From assembly GCA_003116855.1 (NCBI GenBank), contig BEWT01000010.1, positions 1 to 64,000 on the forward strand: a stretch of DNA of 64,000 nucleotides, read 5' to 3'. Under the pieces are notes generated by a model. That model saw only the letters and a program-made list of their open reading frames with translations. It was not told the origin of the DNA and did not search any database. Shown here piece after piece: positions 1-9,427 of this stretch. Position 1 is the first letter of the stretch; every line of letters begins with the position of its first letter. This stretch comes from Desulfurococcaceae archaeon AG1 (GTDB lineage Archaea > Thermoproteota > Thermoprotei_A > Sulfolobales > AG1). A program made the position numbers and the translations under genes.

Positions 1-2271
1 ATCAGATCAGCCGCTATAGTCCAGCTACTACTAGGAAACGTAGGCTTCCCAGGAGGAGGAACACACCCATTCAGAGGACACAGCAACGTACAAGGAGCAA
101 ACGATGTCCAAGGCTCTGGTATAGAGGCTTTACCTGGGTATCATGGGCACCCGGTGAGTGCTGCAGAGGTTAGGCTCTACCAGGACTGGAAGCTCCAGGG
201 TATGCCTGATGCTTGGAACTGGGAGGTTCCTGAGTGGGCCTTAAAATCATTCCCAGCTCTCCAGGCGAGTGCTAAGAAAGGATCGGCTGATCTTAACAAG
301 GTGCTTCAGGTATTCAAGTTCTATGGGTGGAGGAGGTTTGAGCTGCTCTGGGGTATGTTCTGTGGAACAGACCCTGAGGATGATCCTGTTAATGGTGTTG
401 TTATATGTGACTTCCACTTTGGAACCGGAAGCACAGAGATAGTGTTCCCCAGAAGGGCTCTTGATAAAGAAATAAGGGCTGCATTTATATTTGGCGAGAA
501 CCCTGCTGTGACCAACCCCAACGCTAAGATCATCTGGGCTGCCCTCGCATCACTAGATCTCTTGGTAGTCAGCGATATATTCGAAACAGAGACCGCATGG
601 TTCGCAGACGTGCTCCTTCCAGCTGCTGCTTTCGCCGAGAAAGAGGGTACCAGGACCGATGGTAATAGGGTTATTCAGTGGACCTTCAAGGCTCTCGAGC
701 CTAAAGGTCTCTCACGTCCAGAGTATTGGATTATTACGAAGCTGTATAGATATCTCGAGAGAGCTGGCGTGATAGTTATTCCAAGCCAGGCCTATGGTAA
801 GAGGGTTGAGAGGGTAAAGCTTAAGGCTGGAAACAGGGTTATTGACCTCTACGAGAGGAGACTCGATCCGAGCGCTTCATGGGACTATACTGGAGGTGTT
901 GGGAACGCTACACCGATAGGCCCTATAGAGGCTGAGGCTAATCCTAGGATTATTAATAAGGAGATAAACTACTCAGTCATGATATACGACGGGATCTATA
1001 ATCCTATTAAGGATGAATTCACTACTATGAGGAGAATCTCGACTTTAAGGAAGGAGGGCGAGATCGATGGGCTCTTTAGCAAAGCCTTTGAAGTATATAA
1101 GAACTGGGGTTGGTCATGGCCTCAGAATGTAAGGTATCTCTATAACTACGACTCGTTAGTAGCAGTCCTGGGGACTAGCTATAGGTTCACAGCAGCTGGT
1201 AGAGAATGGGTTGCTACTGGCGAGACTGGTGAGTGGATAGATGAGTATACTGGTGAGTATAGACCTGCATTCATACCAGGGCATAACTTCTGGGAGCCAA
1301 GGGCCTTTAAGAGGAGGCTTAGCGGCATCTCAGATCTATGGGGAGGTGCAAATATAATGAAGTTTATAAGAACAGATGTTCTCGAATTCCCTGAGAAGAG
1401 CTTCGTAGTCCAGGATGCAGGGGGCGTAAGGGTTGTTTCATACAGCGAGTTCGCATCACTCACAGGGATGAGATACCTCTGGGCAAACGATACCCTATAC
1501 TGGGATGAGCAAACTGCTAGTATGAAGGCTCTCGTAAAGAGACCATTCTTCCCAGGAGATGGTTGGGCTAAGTATAAATCTAAGTACGAGGAGTTCAGAC
1601 AAAAGCTCCAGGCTTACTACCAGCAGACTGGGAGTCTGAAGGAGGCCACTTTAAAGGTGATTGATGAGATGAAAGGCTGGTATGCTGGCTATAACTTCCA
1701 GTACCCAATACACACGGAGCCTGCTGAATCGCCAGACCCCGAGCTTGCTATAAAATACCCGACACTCGCCTGGCTCAACCCACACAATATCAAGGTTCTT
1801 AAGGATCAGCCAAGCATTGTGGCTGGAAAGCCGGTTGGGCTGGCTCTCATTCCAAGCGAGCTTAAGGGTGAGAGTGGAGAGCTTGTAGTGATTACTACTA
1901 ACAGACTTACAGAGAAGTTCCACAGTGGGGCCATGACCAGAAATGTACCATTGCTATCACAACTAGTACCAGAGCCCTTCGCCTACATACCAGAGAAGCT
2001 TGCATCAAAGCTTGGGATAAGGCCTGGCGAGTATGTTGAAATAGTTACTGCCAGGGGTAGTGTGAGGCTTAGGGCTTATGTTACTAGGGGCGAGGCTTAT
2101 CTAAAAGTTAATAACAAAGATCTTCCTGTTATCAACGTGATATGGTCGTTCAGCTTTCAGGGAAGGACTACAGGTCCTCAGGGTAACTTCATCAACCCGG
2201 ATGTTGGTGATGTGGTTACAACGATCCAGGAGTCTAAGGCTTGGATAGGTTTTGTCAGGAGAGTGGGGTGA
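1..2271 (+). CDS. fdhA: Formate dehydrogenase-type molybdopterin oxidoreductase, catalytic alpha subunit (5' partial)
   Basis: Catalytic subunit of a membrane-bound formate dehydrogenase, oxidising formate at a bis-molybdopterin Mo or W centre. The reading frame is open from base 1, so the N-terminal FeS motif and the active-site Cys/Sec region lie upstream of the window. The first visible residues include GGGTHPFRGHSNVQG, close to the family stretch in FdnG-type enzymes. The middle carries the ADVLLPAAAFAEKEGTRT and NRVIQWTFKAL region that handles the cofactor. The last ~130 residues form the molybdopterin-dinucleotide-binding barrel (TTNRLTEKFHSGAMTRN). The FeS and cytochrome b subunit genes follow with almost no gaps, and fdhD follows them, which supports formate over nitrate or polysulfide as substrate. 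The substrate assignment remains an inference. Confidence 0.9.
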   Translation: MRSAAIVQLLLGNVGFPGGGTHPFRGHSNVQGANDVQGSGIEALPGYHGHPVSAAEVRLYQDWKLQGMPDAWNWEVPEWALKSFPALQASAKKGSADLNKVLQVFKFYGWRRFELLWGMFCGTDPEDDPVNGVVICDFHFGTGSTEIVFPRRALDKEIRAAFIFGENPAVTNPNAKIIWAALASLDLLVVSDIFETETAWFADVLLPAAAFAEKEGTRTDGNRVIQWTFKALEPKGLSRPEYWIITKLYRYLERAGVIVIPSQAYGKRVERVKLKAGNRVIDLYERRLDPSASWDYTGGVGNATPIGPIEAEANPRIINKEINYSVMIYDGIYNPIKDEFTTMRRISTLRKEGEIDGLFSKAFEVYKNWGWSWPQNVRYLYNYDSLVAVLGTSYRFTAAGREWVATGETGEWIDEYTGEYRPAFIPGHNFWEPRAFKRRLSGISDLWGGANIMKFIRTDVLEFPEKSFVVQDAGGVRVVSYSEFASLTGMRYLWANDTLYWDEQTASMKALVKRPFFPGDGWAKYKSKYEEFRQKLQAYYQQTGSLKEATLKVIDEMKGWYAGYNFQYPIHTEPAESPDPELAIKYPTLAWLNPHNIKVLKDQPSIVAGKPVGLALIPSELKGESGELVVITTNRLTEKFHSGAMTRNVPLLSQLVPEPFAYIPEKLASKLGIRPGEYVEIVTARGSVRLRAYVTRGEAYLKVNNKDLPVINVIWSFSFQGRTTGPQGNFINPDVGDVVTTIQESKAWIGFVRRVG

Positions 2272-2277
2272 TGATCC

Positions 2278-3165
2278 ATGGTTAAGATGAATTTCCCAAG
2301 TAAAGATAGCGGCATAGCAGTCCTGGTTAATGTGGATAACTGCATAGGCTGCAGAGCATGCCAGGTCGCTTGTCAGGAGTGGAATGGGAGAGCGCCTCCT
2401 AAGACGAGCTTCAGCCCCACATTCACCAATCCGCCAACACTCATGGCAAATGCCTGGAAAGTAGTTGTGTTTCACGAGATAACAAGGGAGAAGATCCTGA
2501 GCTTTGAAGGAGCGACTGTAAAGATAAACGATGCTGTAGAAATAATTCCAATACCATATAACTGTCTTCACTGTGCAACAGCACCATGTGCCAGAGCATG
2601 CCCTGTAGGGGCTATAAAGGTGAGCCCAGAGGGAGCTGTTGTTATCGAGGCTAGTGAGTGTATCGGTTGCGGGTATTGTGCAGATGCGTGCCCCTACGAT
2701 GTCCCCAAGAGAGGTTCTGATGGTAAGTACTATAAATGCACCTTCTGTGTGGATAGGGTTCAGAATGGCAAGGCTCCAGCATGTGTTGAGGTATGCCCTG
2801 CTAATGTTTTCACCTTCACATCTATGGAGAATGCTGTTAAGCTTGCCAACGATATGAAGGCTAAGGGTAAAGAGGTCTATGGACTTGATGTTGATAGCTA
2901 TGTTGGAGGCAGGGTTAGATGGGTCTTCGCTCTATCGAGTGACAAGGCATCCCAGGCTTTCAAGAAGCAATTCCCAGAAAAGGCTGTTGTGGATGCAGAA
3001 TCCCTCAGAGAGTCTCTGAAATCTATAAGCATACCAGGAATAGGGATCATAACTGCTGCTGTGTTCGCGCTAGGCGTTGCAGCATGGCGTAGGGAGAGGA
3101 TGAAAAAGACAGGATCTAAAAAGACTAAGGAGAAGAAGCAGAGCAAGGGGTCTGGGGGCGAGTAG
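2278..3165 (+). CDS. fdhB: Formate dehydrogenase FeS (beta) subunit, four [4Fe-4S] clusters and a C-terminal membrane anchor
   Basis: Electron-transfer subunit of the FdnH type. It passes electrons from the catalytic subunit to the membrane cytochrome. Four Cys groups are visible: CIGCRACQVAC near residue 22, CLHCATAPCARAC near residue 95, CIGCGYCADAC near residue 128, and CTFC followed by CVEVC near residues 155-175. A single hydrophobic helix at about residues 250-272 precedes a Lys-rich tail, as in FdnH, where the helix anchors the subunit. The ATG lies 6 bases after the alpha-subunit stop, behind a GGTGATGATCC ribosome site, so the two are co-transcribed. At 295 residues it matches the family length. 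Confidence 0.92.
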   Translation: MVKMNFPSKDSGIAVLVNVDNCIGCRACQVACQEWNGRAPPKTSFSPTFTNPPTLMANAWKVVVFHEITREKILSFEGATVKINDAVEIIPIPYNCLHCATAPCARACPVGAIKVSPEGAVVIEASECIGCGYCADACPYDVPKRGSDGKYYKCTFCVDRVQNGKAPACVEVCPANVFTFTSMENAVKLANDMKAKGKEVYGLDVDSYVGGRVRWVFALSSDKASQAFKKQFPEKAVVDAESLRESLKSISIPGIGIITAAVFALGVAAWRRERMKKTGSKKTKEKKQSKGSGGE

Positions 3166-3918
3166 GTGGTTTCATTGGAAGAGAAGGAGAAGAAGGATGA
3201 GATAGAGATACTGAGCATGGGTGCTAGAATATCCCACACATTGAATCTTGTGTTCTTCACACTCCTAGTCCTGACGGGGATAGTACTGCTATCTATAGAG
3301 ACATTCGCATGGATAATATACCCAATAGGTGCTCCACTAGCACCCCTCCTAGGCCTTAGCCAGGATACCGGGGCGATAACTGTTGGAGCCCAGGTTGCCA
3401 GGGCTATACATAGGTTTATAGGCCCTCTATGGGGAGCCCTATTAATAGCATACGGGATCTATCTGATAGCTGCTAAAAAGATAAGGGTCTTCGACCCCCT
3501 TAGAAAACCTATAAGGCAGCAGATCAGAGAAGCCGTGGCTCTGACCAACCACTACGCCTTCGGTAAGCCACTGCCGAAAGATATAGAGGAGAACCTAGAT
3601 AGACATAACGTGCTCGTCTCTTACTTAACAATAGTGCTAGTGATAGCCTTCATCATGGTGGGGGGTAGCGGCGCAGCAATAATATATCTAAACCTAACCC
3701 CCGAGCAGCATAGAATAATGCTTCTAATCCACGACATAGGCTTCTACCTAAGCGTGCTATTCACCCTAGCCCATATATTCGCTACTACACACCCAGCTAA
3801 TATACCGCTACTCAAAGCCATGTTCACCAACGGAATGGTTCCTATAGAGTGGGCTGAGAAACACATGCCACTATATCTAAGAAAGATCCTGGGTAAAAAG
3901 GAGATACCGGGGGAGTAG
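3166..3918 (+). CDS. fdhC: Formate dehydrogenase cytochrome b (gamma) subunit
   Basis: Membrane dihaem cytochrome b of the FdnI/HybB-like type that would take electrons from the FeS subunit and reduce quinone. Four hydrophobic helices are visible, at about residues 25-50, 75-105, 148-170 and 180-205. Candidate haem histidines sit in the first helix (ISHTLN), the second (AIHRF) and the last two (LIHDIG and LAHIFATTH). The GTG start directly abuts the beta-subunit stop, so translation is probably coupled. A TATA-like TTTTTAAA follows immediately and probably starts a new transcript for fdhD. Family assignment rests on gene order and topology. Confidence 0.85.
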   Translation: MVSLEEKEKKDEIEILSMGARISHTLNLVFFTLLVLTGIVLLSIETFAWIIYPIGAPLAPLLGLSQDTGAITVGAQVARAIHRFIGPLWGALLIAYGIYLIAAKKIRVFDPLRKPIRQQIREAVALTNHYAFGKPLPKDIEENLDRHNVLVSYLTIVLVIAFIMVGGSGAAIIYLNLTPEQHRIMLLIHDIGFYLSVLFTLAHIFATTHPANIPLLKAMFTNGMVPIEWAEKHMPLYLRKILGKKEIPGE

Positions 3919-3947
3919 TTTTTAAACCCCCTTCACTCTAGGTGATC
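3919..3947 (+). promoter_or_regulatory. TATA box and GGTGATC ribosome site before fdhD
   Basis: TTTTTAAA at 3919-3926 lies about 25-30 bases before the fdhD start, typical archaeal TATA spacing. GGTGATC at 3941-3947 matches the Shine-Dalgarno sequence expected from the archaeal 16S 3' end. This favours the TTG at 3951 over the GTG at 3942, which lies inside the ribosome site itself. Confidence 0.5.
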
Positions 3948-3950
3948 TTT

Positions 3951-4739
3951 TTGTTCCACTACATAGAGATTGAGGCTAGCGTTGATAGCTATATGGAGAT
4001 ACCAATAGCAGTAGATGAGAGGTTTGACGTATATGTTAACGATAAACAATACACAACGCTATTCACAATGCCCTCTGGCATCGAGTATACAGTTATAGGA
4101 AGTCTTGTGAGGGATGGGTTAATAGAATCTCTTGACGATATAGAGGATATAGATATAGATCTGAAGAGGAAAAGGATCTATGTCAGGCTTGCTAAAGATG
4201 TTGAGGTGAATAAGATCTATATAGAGGATTGCTCAATACTGGTGAAACAAGGGGTCTATGTATCCTCTAACTTCACCATAGATTGGAAAAACCTGATAGA
4301 GATATTCTCAGACTTCAATGCTAAAACAACCTCGGTTACTATGGGAATAGCGTCCCATACAAGCGGACTATACGATCTAGAGTCAGGGAAGGCTATCATA
4401 GCCCACGATAGTAGCAGGCATTCATCGATATTGAAAATAATAGGAGCAGGGATCAAGCATGCACTCAACCTAGATAGATCTGTTGCAATAACAACCGGAA
4501 GAGCTTCCTCAGACATGGTGGTAGCCCTAGCAAGGCCCGGCATACCTATAGCGGTATCCATGAGGGGGCCTCTATACAGTGGAGTATCGGCAGCGATAAT
4601 CCTGGGAGTCACTCTTGTCGTTAACCTCAGGAGGGGTGAGAAGATCAGGGGTCTTATCCCACTAACACATGTTAAGAGAATACAAGGCTATCCCAGAGAG
4701 CTCCACACAGCCTCACCCAGATCTTTTGGAACCATATAG
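3951..4739 (+). CDS. fdhD: FdhD-like formate dehydrogenase accessory protein lacking the CxxC motif
   Basis: FdhD moves sulfur from a cysteine desulfurase to the molybdenum cofactor of formate dehydrogenase. Family landmarks are present: the AIIAHDSSRHSSILKIIGAG block (usual form EDVGRHNAxDKxIG) and the ITTGRASSDMVVALARPGIPI block. The CxxC loop that carries sulfur in bacterial FdhD is absent. The whole protein has a single cysteine, about residue 94 from this start (DCSI), and the usual CGxCG region reads QGVYVSSN. The gene follows the formate dehydrogenase operon, so the role is probably retained, perhaps as a cofactor-binding chaperone. Its 3' end overlaps the convergent moeA by 52 bases. 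Confidence 0.85.
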   Translation: MFHYIEIEASVDSYMEIPIAVDERFDVYVNDKQYTTLFTMPSGIEYTVIGSLVRDGLIESLDDIEDIDIDLKRKRIYVRLAKDVEVNKIYIEDCSILVKQGVYVSSNFTIDWKNLIEIFSDFNAKTTSVTMGIASHTSGLYDLESGKAIIAHDSSRHSSILKIIGAGIKHALNLDRSVAITTGRASSDMVVALARPGIPIAVSMRGPLYSGVSAAIILGVTLVVNLRRGEKIRGLIPLTHVKRIQGYPRELHTASPRSFGTI

Positions 4740-6736
4740 CCAGGGATCGATGAGATCTGTTTTTTAAACCCATCGCTCCTAAGCGTATCAAGGAATATCC
4801 TTACTGCTTTTTTCTCAAGCCTCTTAGACGATATAAGGAAGTCGTAGTTCTCCCAACCCAACCCTATAAAATCCAATCCATACATCTCAGCAGCAGCCCT
4901 GATCCCTATCCCCACATCAGCCCTACCTTGGGCTACTGCAGCAGCAACAGCTGTGTGGGTTCTCACCTCATAATAATAGCCCTTTATAGATGAGATCAGT
5001 TTGTCAAAACCAACACCCCTGCTGATTGCTATTTTCTTGAGCACTAGGTCTAGAAGGACACGTGTTCCGGTATTCCTCGGCCTGTTAACTATCCTGAGAC
5101 CCTTATCTATTATATCCTCAACACCTCTAACCCTTTGTGGGTTTCCTTTAGGAACTATTAGACCCTGCTCCCTCATATAGCCTCTGAAAAGGATAGCGTT
5201 TCTCACACCGTATCTCTCTAGGAAAGGTATGTTATACTCGGCTGTATTCTCGTCTATAATATGGATCCCGGCTATATCGGCTTCCCCCTTAGATACAGCA
5301 ATCACACCGCCTATAGAGCCGGCATTTATAGTTTTAACCCTCACCCCGCCTAGCATTGGGATCAGTCTATCAAGGCCTAGATCGTGGCTCCCAACTATAT
5401 AGAGATCCGCGGGTCTATAGCTGTGGGAGAAGAGGTGGACATCGAACTCCTCACCCTCTACAGCGAACTCCACGTTCTCGGGGATCACTATATAGCCATC
5501 GGCATATGCCAGCGTGGTTATAGCGCCAGATTCCGATGGAAGCGGATATGCAGCAATATAGCTTCCCGTATCGATAAGACTTACAGGGAGAAGATGCCTC
5601 CTACCCCTAGCCCCCTCAACCCTCATAGCAAGCCTAGCCTTCACACTAGGCCTCTCGATCGAGATGCAGAGCATTCTACATAGCAAAGGTCTCACTATAA
5701 GATCAAAGATCATGAGGGCAGAGCTCGGATACCCAGGAAGCCCTATAACGAGCTTACCCTCCCTAGAAACAGCTATAACAGTAGGCTTCCCCGGCTTAAC
5801 CTTAAGCCCGTGGACTATGATTCCAGGAGGCCCGATCTCGGAGAGAACCCTGTATGTTATATCAGATAGCCCGGCTGATGTACCTCCAGAAAGGATCACC
5901 ATGTCATGATGGGCAAGGCCTTTCATCACCATCGCAGCGATCTCCTCGGGATCGTCTCCCACTATGCCGAGCCTTACAGGCTCAGCTCCTATTTCTCGCA
6001 ATGCATGGCTTATAGTGTAGGAGTTAACATCATAGATCTCTCCCAGCTTTAGCGGAACCCCCGGGGAAGCTAGTTCGTAGCCTGTGGAGATCACAGCGAC
6101 TCTGGGCTTCTTATAGACCTTAACCCTCGAGATCCCCATAGCTGCAAGAACCCCGATCTCCCTAGCACCTATCATGGTGCATTTTCTGAGAGAGAGCTCG
6201 CCTAGAGATATATCAGCCCCAGCTGACATTATATTCTCTCCAGGCGTTACCGACCTGTATGCTTCAACCCAGTCGCCAGCCCTTTTAGTATATTCCACCA
6301 TGAGAACAGCATCAGCTCCAGGCGGTATTGGTGCTCCTGTTGAGATCTCGATAGCCTCTCCAGGCCCTATAGCCCTTGATGGAGGCTCTCCAGGATCTAT
6401 TCTCCCCACAACCCTCAATCTTGCAGGGTTTGTCTCATTAACGCCAAACAGATCCTCGGATCTCACTGCATACCCATCCATAGTGGATCTGTCGAAGGGA
6501 GGGACATCTATAGCTGAGTATATATCCTCAGCAAGAACCCTACCATAGCTCTCATCTATCGATATCTCCTCAACGCCTAGGGGCCCTAGACTAACATATC
6601 TATATATCCTCTCAAGAGCCTCCTCAGGTGTTAATAGCTCGTGGAATATTATCCTCTTCCCAGAAATACCTAGCACCAAAATAGCTATGCTCAGTAGGAT
6701 AAAAACACCGCATAATATTAAAACACTATGCTCCAA
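4688..6736 (-). CDS. moeA: MoeA molybdopterin molybdenumtransferase fused to a periplasmic-binding-protein-like domain
   Basis: MoeA inserts molybdate or tungstate into adenylated molybdopterin. Residues about 30-420 carry the MoeA fold, with the IDVPPFDRSTMDGYAV motif and the SGGTSAG cofactor-binding loop. From about residue 440 to the end there is a substrate-binding-protein-like domain, a common archaeal fusion thought to sense or bind the oxyanion. The start is uncertain. A TTG at 6736 gives a hydrophobic N-terminal stretch odd for a cytosolic enzyme, while a GTG at 6676, about 25-30 bases after a TTTTTATC box, gives a normal MoeA N-terminus. It follows the oxidase gene closely and converges on fdhD. 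Confidence 0.9.
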   Translation of the reverse strand: MEHSVLILCGVFILLSIAILVLGISGKRIIFHELLTPEEALERIYRYVSLGPLGVEEISIDESYGRVLAEDIYSAIDVPPFDRSTMDGYAVRSEDLFGVNETNPARLRVVGRIDPGEPPSRAIGPGEAIEISTGAPIPPGADAVLMVEYTKRAGDWVEAYRSVTPGENIMSAGADISLGELSLRKCTMIGAREIGVLAAMGISRVKVYKKPRVAVISTGYELASPGVPLKLGEIYDVNSYTISHALREIGAEPVRLGIVGDDPEEIAAMVMKGLAHHDMVILSGGTSAGLSDITYRVLSEIGPPGIIVHGLKVKPGKPTVIAVSREGKLVIGLPGYPSSALMIFDLIVRPLLCRMLCISIERPSVKARLAMRVEGARGRRHLLPVSLIDTGSYIAAYPLPSESGAITTLAYADGYIVIPENVEFAVEGEEFDVHLFSHSYRPADLYIVGSHDLGLDRLIPMLGGVRVKTINAGSIGGVIAVSKGEADIAGIHIIDENTAEYNIPFLERYGVRNAILFRGYMREQGLIVPKGNPQRVRGVEDIIDKGLRIVNRPRNTGTRVLLDLVLKKIAISRGVGFDKLISSIKGYYYEVRTHTAVAAAVAQGRADVGIGIRAAAEMYGLDFIGLGWENYDFLISSKRLEKKAVRIFLDTLRSDGFKKQISSIPGYMVPKDLGEAVWSSLG

Positions 6737-9110
6737 GTACTGGTAGTCCGAATGGGAGTAGGTAGAGTATGGTTACAAGCACAACCCATATCAGGTCTAC
6801 GAAGTGCCAATATATTGTTACAGCCTCTACTACCGAGTTTCCTCTCTCGTTGGTTGGGAGCGTGCCATTATAGGATCTCACTATTAGGAGGGATATAGCT
6901 ATCAGGCCCATGATTACGTGGAGACCGTGGGTGCTTGTAAGGCTATAGAATGTTGCTGCGAATGGGTTAAGCCATGGGGGCATCCCTGATTTCACATACT
7001 CTACTACCTGTCCAGCAAGGAATATGGATCCCAGGATTATCGTTACCACGGCAAGGCTTCTAAAGCTCTCAATATCTCCCCTCTTGAAGTAACTATATCC
7101 AAGATGCATCACAGCACCGCTGCTCAGCAGGATCACTGTGTTTATGAGGGGCACCAAGGTATCTAGATGAGGCGTCCCGGGAGGAGGCCATGATGGGTTT
7201 CTAAACCAGTAGTAGAAGTAAGAAGCTATCAACGTCCCGAAGAGGAATACCTCGGAGAATATGATTAGAGCAACTGCAAGCATTGGATCGTGTCCCAATG
7301 CTCCCAGCCTGGAGCTCCAGGGCCTAAGATCTAGAAGCCCTGTTAGGGCTCCATTAGCACTCTTAGGCCTTGCGAAATACTCCGAATAAGCCCATGCAAG
7401 AACTATACCGATGAATATGGCAAGCATTAGAGACCCTACGATCCAGTCGCCCCACTTTATAATGAACATAACACCCACTAGAGGCAATGCTGACGCTATC
7501 CCTGTGATAGACATCCATGGGTGGGGGCTATAGTGGAGCAGACCAGACCCGTTTGTATATGCGGTTGGGTAGAAGTCCGGCTGGCCTATCTTGGCAGCCG
7601 CCCATGGATCGTTTCTATTCTTAACAGGCTTACCCCATATAAGACCATGAACAATGGCTATGTATATTAGAAGAGTGCCTATTGCGAGTATAATCGAGCC
7701 CGCGGTGGCTAGCTGATGGTAGAACTCCATCCCAGGGATCGGTGGGGGTTGGTAGTATCTTCTAGGCATTCCTAGATAGCCTAGGGAGAGCATAGCTGTA
7801 TAGGTTATAGCACCACCTATTGTGTATAGAATAGCGCTCAGCCTACCTAGAGTCTCGCTATACATCTTACCCGTCATGTGTGGGAAGTAGTAGAATAGAG
7901 CTGCTGCTATTGCCATGAATATAGCGTTTACCACATAGTGGAAGTGACCTAGAACAAAGTATGTATCCTGATATGGTATATTGACCGGGATCACGGGGAA
8001 GAATACACCTGTTATACCCCCTATTATGAAGAATGCTAAGAAGCCGAGTACGTAGAGCATGGGTGTCCTAAGCCATATCCTCGAGTTATAGAGGGTTGCT
8101 ATCCAGTTAAAGACCTTGATCCCCGATGGTATGGCTACAGCCATTGTTGCTATCATGAATGGTGTTAGGACTAGCAAACCCAGCCCTGTTGTGAACATGT
8201 GGTGAGCCCATACGAAGAAACTCATCGACACGATCATTATAGATGACACAGCTATTGCCTTATAGCCATATATCGGTCTCCTAGCCATCCTCGGCAGGAT
8301 CTCTGAAACAAGCCCCATAGCTGGGAGGACCAGAACATATACTTCCGGATGCCCCATGAACCAGAATATGTGTTGGTATAGGATCGCGTCACCACCATAC
8401 CTAGGATCGAAGAACGGAAGCCCGAGATTCCTCTCGAGAAAGATCATTGCTAGCACCATACCGAAGGGAGGTAACGCGTAGAGTATTATTAGCTGTGCGC
8501 CCAGGAATGACCATACGAAGAGCGGGAGTCTCGAGATCTTTAGGCTTGGGTTTCTAAGCCTCATAACAGTCAGGAAGAAGTTAACAGCACCAAGTATAGA
8601 TGAGATCCCTGCGAGGAAGAGGCTGAGGGCCCAGAGATCCACTGAAAATCCTGGAAGCCTCACAGATAGCGGAGCATAGCCTGTCCAGCCTATCTGGAGG
8701 TTCTCTGCATCCAGGAGGGTTAGCCATATCAGTATAGAGCTCGACGTGAACATCCAGAACCCTAGAGCGTTTATCTTAGGCCAGTAGAGATCAGGCGCGC
8801 CAACCATTTTGGGGATAAGATAGTTACCTATCCCAGCAAAGAAGGGCATCACTACAAAGAAGATCATAAGTGTTCCGTGCAGCGTTACTACTGCCAAATA
8901 CCTCCCAGGATCTACTACATCTACTCCTGCTAGCTGCATCCTTATAAAGAATGCCGAGATACCAGCAAGGAGCAGGTTTATTAGCGCGATAGCAATATAC
9001 ATAATACCTATGTTGGCATGATTCGTTGTGGTCAAAATACCCCTTATACTCCTATAGAAAGGCTCCTCATGCTCGTGATGCGCCTCTGCACCATGGTGCT
9101 TGCTATGCAT
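6726..9110 (-). CDS. Haem-copper oxidase, fused subunits I and III (SoxM/A type)
   Basis: Terminal oxidase that reduces oxygen to water and pumps protons. The subunit I part (about residues 20-560) has the low-spin haem His in TLHGTLMIF, the CuB/Tyr motif GHPEVY near residue 255, the CuB pair WAHHMF near 303 and the haem pair GHFHYV near 390. GHPEV with Glu marks the A1 proton-channel type. From about residue 590 a complete subunit III follows, with STHGLHV and YWHFVDLIW. This I+III fusion is known in archaea and some bacteria. The ATG at 9110 is preferred over the longer TTG at 9161, because a TATA box (ATATTTAA, 9149-9156) lies inside the extension and GGTGG precedes the ATG. Confidence 0.95.
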   Translation of the reverse strand: MHSKHHGAEAHHEHEEPFYRSIRGILTTTNHANIGIMYIAIALINLLLAGISAFFIRMQLAGVDVVDPGRYLAVVTLHGTLMIFFVVMPFFAGIGNYLIPKMVGAPDLYWPKINALGFWMFTSSSILIWLTLLDAENLQIGWTGYAPLSVRLPGFSVDLWALSLFLAGISSILGAVNFFLTVMRLRNPSLKISRLPLFVWSFLGAQLIILYALPPFGMVLAMIFLERNLGLPFFDPRYGGDAILYQHIFWFMGHPEVYVLVLPAMGLVSEILPRMARRPIYGYKAIAVSSIMIVSMSFFVWAHHMFTTGLGLLVLTPFMIATMAVAIPSGIKVFNWIATLYNSRIWLRTPMLYVLGFLAFFIIGGITGVFFPVIPVNIPYQDTYFVLGHFHYVVNAIFMAIAAALFYYFPHMTGKMYSETLGRLSAILYTIGGAITYTAMLSLGYLGMPRRYYQPPPIPGMEFYHQLATAGSIILAIGTLLIYIAIVHGLIWGKPVKNRNDPWAAAKIGQPDFYPTAYTNGSGLLHYSPHPWMSITGIASALPLVGVMFIIKWGDWIVGSLMLAIFIGIVLAWAYSEYFARPKSANGALTGLLDLRPWSSRLGALGHDPMLAVALIIFSEVFLFGTLIASYFYYWFRNPSWPPPGTPHLDTLVPLINTVILLSSGAVMHLGYSYFKRGDIESFRSLAVVTIILGSIFLAGQVVEYVKSGMPPWLNPFAATFYSLTSTHGLHVIMGLIAISLLIVRSYNGTLPTNERGNSVVEAVTIYWHFVDLIWVVLVTILYLLPFGLPVLGA

Positions 9111-9148
9111 TAGCACGCCCACCTTTATTATAACAGCCCTACAGAAAC

Positions 9149-9156
9149 TTAAATAT
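9149..9156 (-). promoter_or_regulatory. TATA box for the fused oxidase gene
   Basis: ATATTTAA on the minus strand lies about 40 bases before the ATG at 9110. This predicts a short leader of about 15 bases containing GGTGG. The region 9162-9427 separates the divergent oxidase genes; I see no other gene in it. Confidence 0.45.
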
Positions 9157-9427
9157 TTCAATATATCCTTCTATAAAAGTCTATACTAATGTATAAAGCT
9201 AGGAATATCGACTAAGGGAAGTTCTTCGAGAGTAGCCTAAATCTTGAAAGAAGCTACCTATTGCAAATCCCATAGGAAAGAGATACCTGTTTTGATAAAG
9301 AGCATAGGAGAGCCTGGGTCAACTGGATCCCCCAAAACACAATAAGGAAGACTGTGTGTCCAGAGCATCTATCGACGATCCTATTATATAGTTTTATATT
9401 TTTGGAGAACTTATTATACCGGGGGTT

